From the NCBI RefSeq assembly GCF_017515565.1, contig NZ_JAFWFN010000051.1, positions 29,112-93,111 of the forward strand: a stretch of DNA of 64,000 bases, in the 5' to 3' direction. This document shows, one piece after another, positions 62,116-64,000 of the stretch (position 1 is the stretch's first letter; every line of letters starts with the position of its first letter). A program made the translations under genes and the position numbers. Under the pieces are notes generated by a model. The model searched no databases and was not told the origin of the DNA. It was given only the letters and a program-made list of their open reading frames with translations. This DNA is from Halomonas sp. (lineage in GTDB: Bacteria; Pseudomonadota; Gammaproteobacteria; Pseudomonadales; Halomonadaceae).

Positions 62116-64000
62116 ATGGCAGCTGCAACCATTATTGCAATTTCTGGCCAAGCTTGGGCGCGTGATGAAGCGGGTAATATTCGCGAGCTGCGTATTGGTG
62201 ATGTGCTGCAAGAAGGCGAGGTTTTAATTACCTCGGCAAGTGGCCAAGTGCAGCTAGATTTTGCCGATGGCAGCGGCGCCAGTGTTGTTGAAGGTGGCCA
62301 GGAAGTTGCCGTCACTCCTGAGTTAGATAGTGATCTCATCGTAGCGACAGAAGATGCCAGTGCGATGGATGATGACCTTGAGGCGCTTTTGTCAGCATTA
62401 GATGACGATGGTGACCTACTAGAGCTACTTGATGCCACTGCAGCAGGTGCTGGCGCCGGTGGCGGCGGCGGTGGCGGGAGTAGCTTCGTGCGCGTTGCGC
62501 GAGTCGCGGAAGAAACCGACCCGTTGGCCTTTAGCACTGAAGGGGGCCTAGAAGGCGCGGAGTTCGTTGAGTTTGATGGCGGAGCCGTCGCGGCCGCCAC
62601 TGATGATGCAGACACTGTCGTTGTAGATACTACACCTCCCACGCTTACTGTCGACGCCCCCAGCGGCAACGACAATACGCCGATAATTACCGGCACTTCC
62701 AATGAAGTTGGCGGCACGGTCACAGTCATCGTCACCGATGCTGCAGGCAATACCCAAGAGCTAGAGTCAGTGGTGGGGCCTGACGGCACATGGAGTGTTG
62801 AAGTAACCACGCCACTGGCCGAAGGCGACTACACCGTAGATGCCAGTATTACCGATGCGGCGGGTAACACGGGTACCGCTTCAGATAGTGGTGCTATTGA
62901 CACTACTGCGCCGAATGCCCCGAGCGTGACTATCGCCAACGGTGACGACTTTATTACCGCTGACGAAATCACTAACGGCCAAGTCACGGTCACCATCGGC
63001 CTGGCGAACACCAACGCCGTGGCCGGTGACACCCTGACGGTCAACGGCACCGACATCGAACTGACCCAAGCGCAGATCGACGCCGGTGAAGTGATCACCC
63101 AAGTCGACGCCCCGGCGGAAGGCGACAGCCTCACCGTCACCGCGACCATTACCGACGCGGCCGGCAACGAATCTGACGAAGGCACTGCCAACGCACTGCG
63201 CGACACCACCGCCCCGACGGTTACTATCACCCTGGACGCCGACGGCGCGCCGCTGGCCGCCGGTGAAGAAACCAGCATCACCATCGACTTTAGCGAAGTA
63301 GCCTACGGCACCGACGGCAGCGTACTCGACGCCGCTGGCGTGGCGGCCCTGCTGGAACTGGAAGGCCTGACGCTGGTGGGTGAGCTGACCCAAGATGCCA
63401 ACGACCCCACCGTCTGGACCGGCACCGTGATGGCGGCAGACAACGCCAACGGCGAAGCCTCGGTAGAGATCGCCGCTGACAGCTACACCGACGAAGCGGG
63501 CAACGCAGGTAGCGGCAACAGCGATACCATCAATGTCGACACCACCGCCCCGACGGTTACTATCACCCTGGACGCCGACGGCGCGCCGCTGGCCGCCGGT
63601 GAAGAAACCAGCATTACCATCGACTTTAGCGAAGTAGCCTACGGCACCGACGGCAGCGTACTCGACGCCGCTGGCGTGGCGGCCCTGCTGGAACTGGAAG
63701 GCCTGACGCTGGTGGGTGCGCTGACCCAAGATGCCAACGACGCCACCGTGTGGACCGGCACCGTGGTCGCGGCAGACAACGCCAACGGCCCGGCCAGTGC
63801 CACCATCGCTGACGACAGCTACGCCGACGAAGCCGGCAACGCAGGTAGCGGCAACAGCGACAGCATCAATGTCGACACCACCGCCCCGACCGGCGACACC
63901 ACCACGCTGATCATCGACGACGTGACGGACGACAACACCGTTAACGCCGCGGAAGCCGACGGCGAAGTGCCGGTCACAGGCCGCGTGACCGGCGAGTTCC
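62116..64000 (+). CDS. Giant Lap/Bap-like repetitive adhesin, 5' part (runs off the window)
   Basis: At least 628 residues; the gene continues past 64000. ATG 62116 follows GAGGAG. The N-terminal retention module (about 1-130, WARDEAGNIRELRIGDVLQEGE) resembles LapA/BapA. It includes the TAAG motif at residues 108-111, a predicted LapG-type cleavage site, then a glycine-rich linker. Ig-like repeats follow, beginning PPTLTVDAPSGNDN, with two nearly identical 112-residue repeats from 63202. Secretion through the adjacent lapBC-like exporter is expected. GC content rises sharply after about 62900. Confidence 0.9.
   Translation, partial: MAAATIIAISGQAWARDEAGNIRELRIGDVLQEGEVLITSASGQVQLDFADGSGASVVEGGQEVAVTPELDSDLIVATEDASAMDDDLEALLSALDDDGDLLELLDATAAGAGAGGGGGGGSSFVRVARVAEETDPLAFSTEGGLEGAEFVEFDGGAVAAATDDADTVVVDTTPPTLTVDAPSGNDNTPIITGTSNEVGGTVTVIVTDAAGNTQELESVVGPDGTWSVEVTTPLAEGDYTVDASITDAAGNTGTASDSGAIDTTAPNAPSVTIANGDDFITADEITNGQVTVTIGLANTNAVAGDTLTVNGTDIELTQAQIDAGEVITQVDAPAEGDSLTVTATITDAAGNESDEGTANALRDTTAPTVTITLDADGAPLAAGEETSITIDFSEVAYGTDGSVLDAAGVAALLELEGLTLVGELTQDANDPTVWTGTVMAADNANGEASVEIAADSYTDEAGNAGSGNSDTINVDTTAPTVTITLDADGAPLAAGEETSITIDFSEVAYGTDGSVLDAAGVAALLELEGLTLVGALTQDANDATVWTGTVVAADNANGPASATIADDSYADEAGNAGSGNSDSINVDTTAPTGDTTTLIIDDVTDDNTVNAAEADGEVPVTGRVTGEF
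63202..63537 (+). repeat. Adhesin tandem repeat unit 1 (336 bp)
   Basis: A 336-bp unit encoding 112 residues, starting GACACCACCGCCCCGACGGT. The next unit starts exactly 336 bp later. About the first 215 bp are nearly identical between the two units, with only a few changes; the last third differs more. Confidence 0.92.
63538..63873 (+). repeat. Adhesin tandem repeat unit 2 (336 bp)
   Basis: Same start sequence as unit 1 and the same length. The following unit begins at 63874 with GACACCACCGCCCCGACC and then diverges into a different domain. A mosaic of identical and diverged segments suggests gene conversion or recent duplication. Confidence 0.92.

Noticed and set aside
62076-63729. Long open frames on the minus strand opposite the adhesin
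   Set aside because: They arise from GC-rich repeated codons of the adhesin read backwards. They have no ribosome-binding sites or recognisable domains, and they mirror the repeat period.
1-64000. Prophage, insertion sequences, integrons, CRISPR arrays
   Set aside because: No integrase, transposase, cas gene or regularly spaced repeat-spacer pattern was found. The only regular repeats are in the adhesin and in short control regions.

Overview
The window reads as a continuous stretch of chromosome from a moderately halophilic gammaproteobacterium. Halomonas or a close relative in the Halomonadaceae is the best fit. This is an inference from protein content: two Mrp Na+/H+ antiporter operons, a Tat-exported high-potential iron-sulfur protein, a PrkA/YeaH/SpoVR stress operon, a PpSB1-type short LOV protein, the rpsF-rpsR-DUF2232-rplI-dnaB order and a Lap-type giant adhesin. 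No phage, insertion sequence or CRISPR array was seen.

Layout. 0.1-5.3 kb: a Na+/amino-acid symporter, azoreductase, an alkyltransferase-like protein, a GNAT-nitrilase fusion and an EamA exporter. 5.5-8.7 kb: 2,4-dienoyl-CoA reductase behind a striking 17-bp-period operator array, then threonine aldolase. 9-13.9 kb: the yeaG-yeaH-ycgB stress operon. 14-15.8 kb: HiPIP, a lone RAM-domain protein and a membrane-anchored DNA/RNA nuclease. 16.0-16.4 kb: three tRNA-Leu(CAG) genes on the minus strand. 16.7-23.8 kb: rnr-rlmB, then rpsF-rpsR-DUF2232-rplI and dnaB. 23.9-27.8 kb: two small conserved proteins, a DUF393 + Fe-S photolyase pair, and divergent hemH. 27.8-40.0 kb: two complete Mrp operons facing away from each other. 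The minus-strand operon has a fused mnhAB and an in-frame TGA inside mnhD. The plus-strand operon has separate mnhA-G. 40.2-44.2 kb: DUF2256, cryptochrome-DASH, DUF3429, lytic transglycosylase and a RimB-like protease. 44.3-52.7 kb: rsmE, phaR, purD, thioesterase, phosphoribulokinase, hinT, a Coq7 homologue that appears to have lost its metal ligands, DUF1328, ettA, a PA3496-like protein and a short LOV photoreceptor. 53-55.5 kb: an MFS carrier, an Rdx protein and an EamA carrier. 55.8-64 kb: a type I secretion operon (TolC-SPOR, ABC ATPase, membrane fusion protein, LuxR regulator with a degenerate receiver) followed by the 5' part of a giant repetitive adhesin carrying a LapG-type TAAG site.

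Three themes stand out. (1) Sodium and pH homeostasis: two different Mrp complexes share one 377-bp divergent control region, and one has a nonsense codon in a core subunit. (2) Blue light and photodamage: two photolyase/cryptochrome loci share a near-identical 14-bp box, and a LOV receptor lies nearby. (3) Biofilm adhesion: a Lap-like secretion locus with two unusual components. No wholly new multi-gene system could be proven by eye. The best leads are the mnhD stop codon, the metal-ligand-depleted Coq7 homologue, the shared photolyase box and the fadH operator array.
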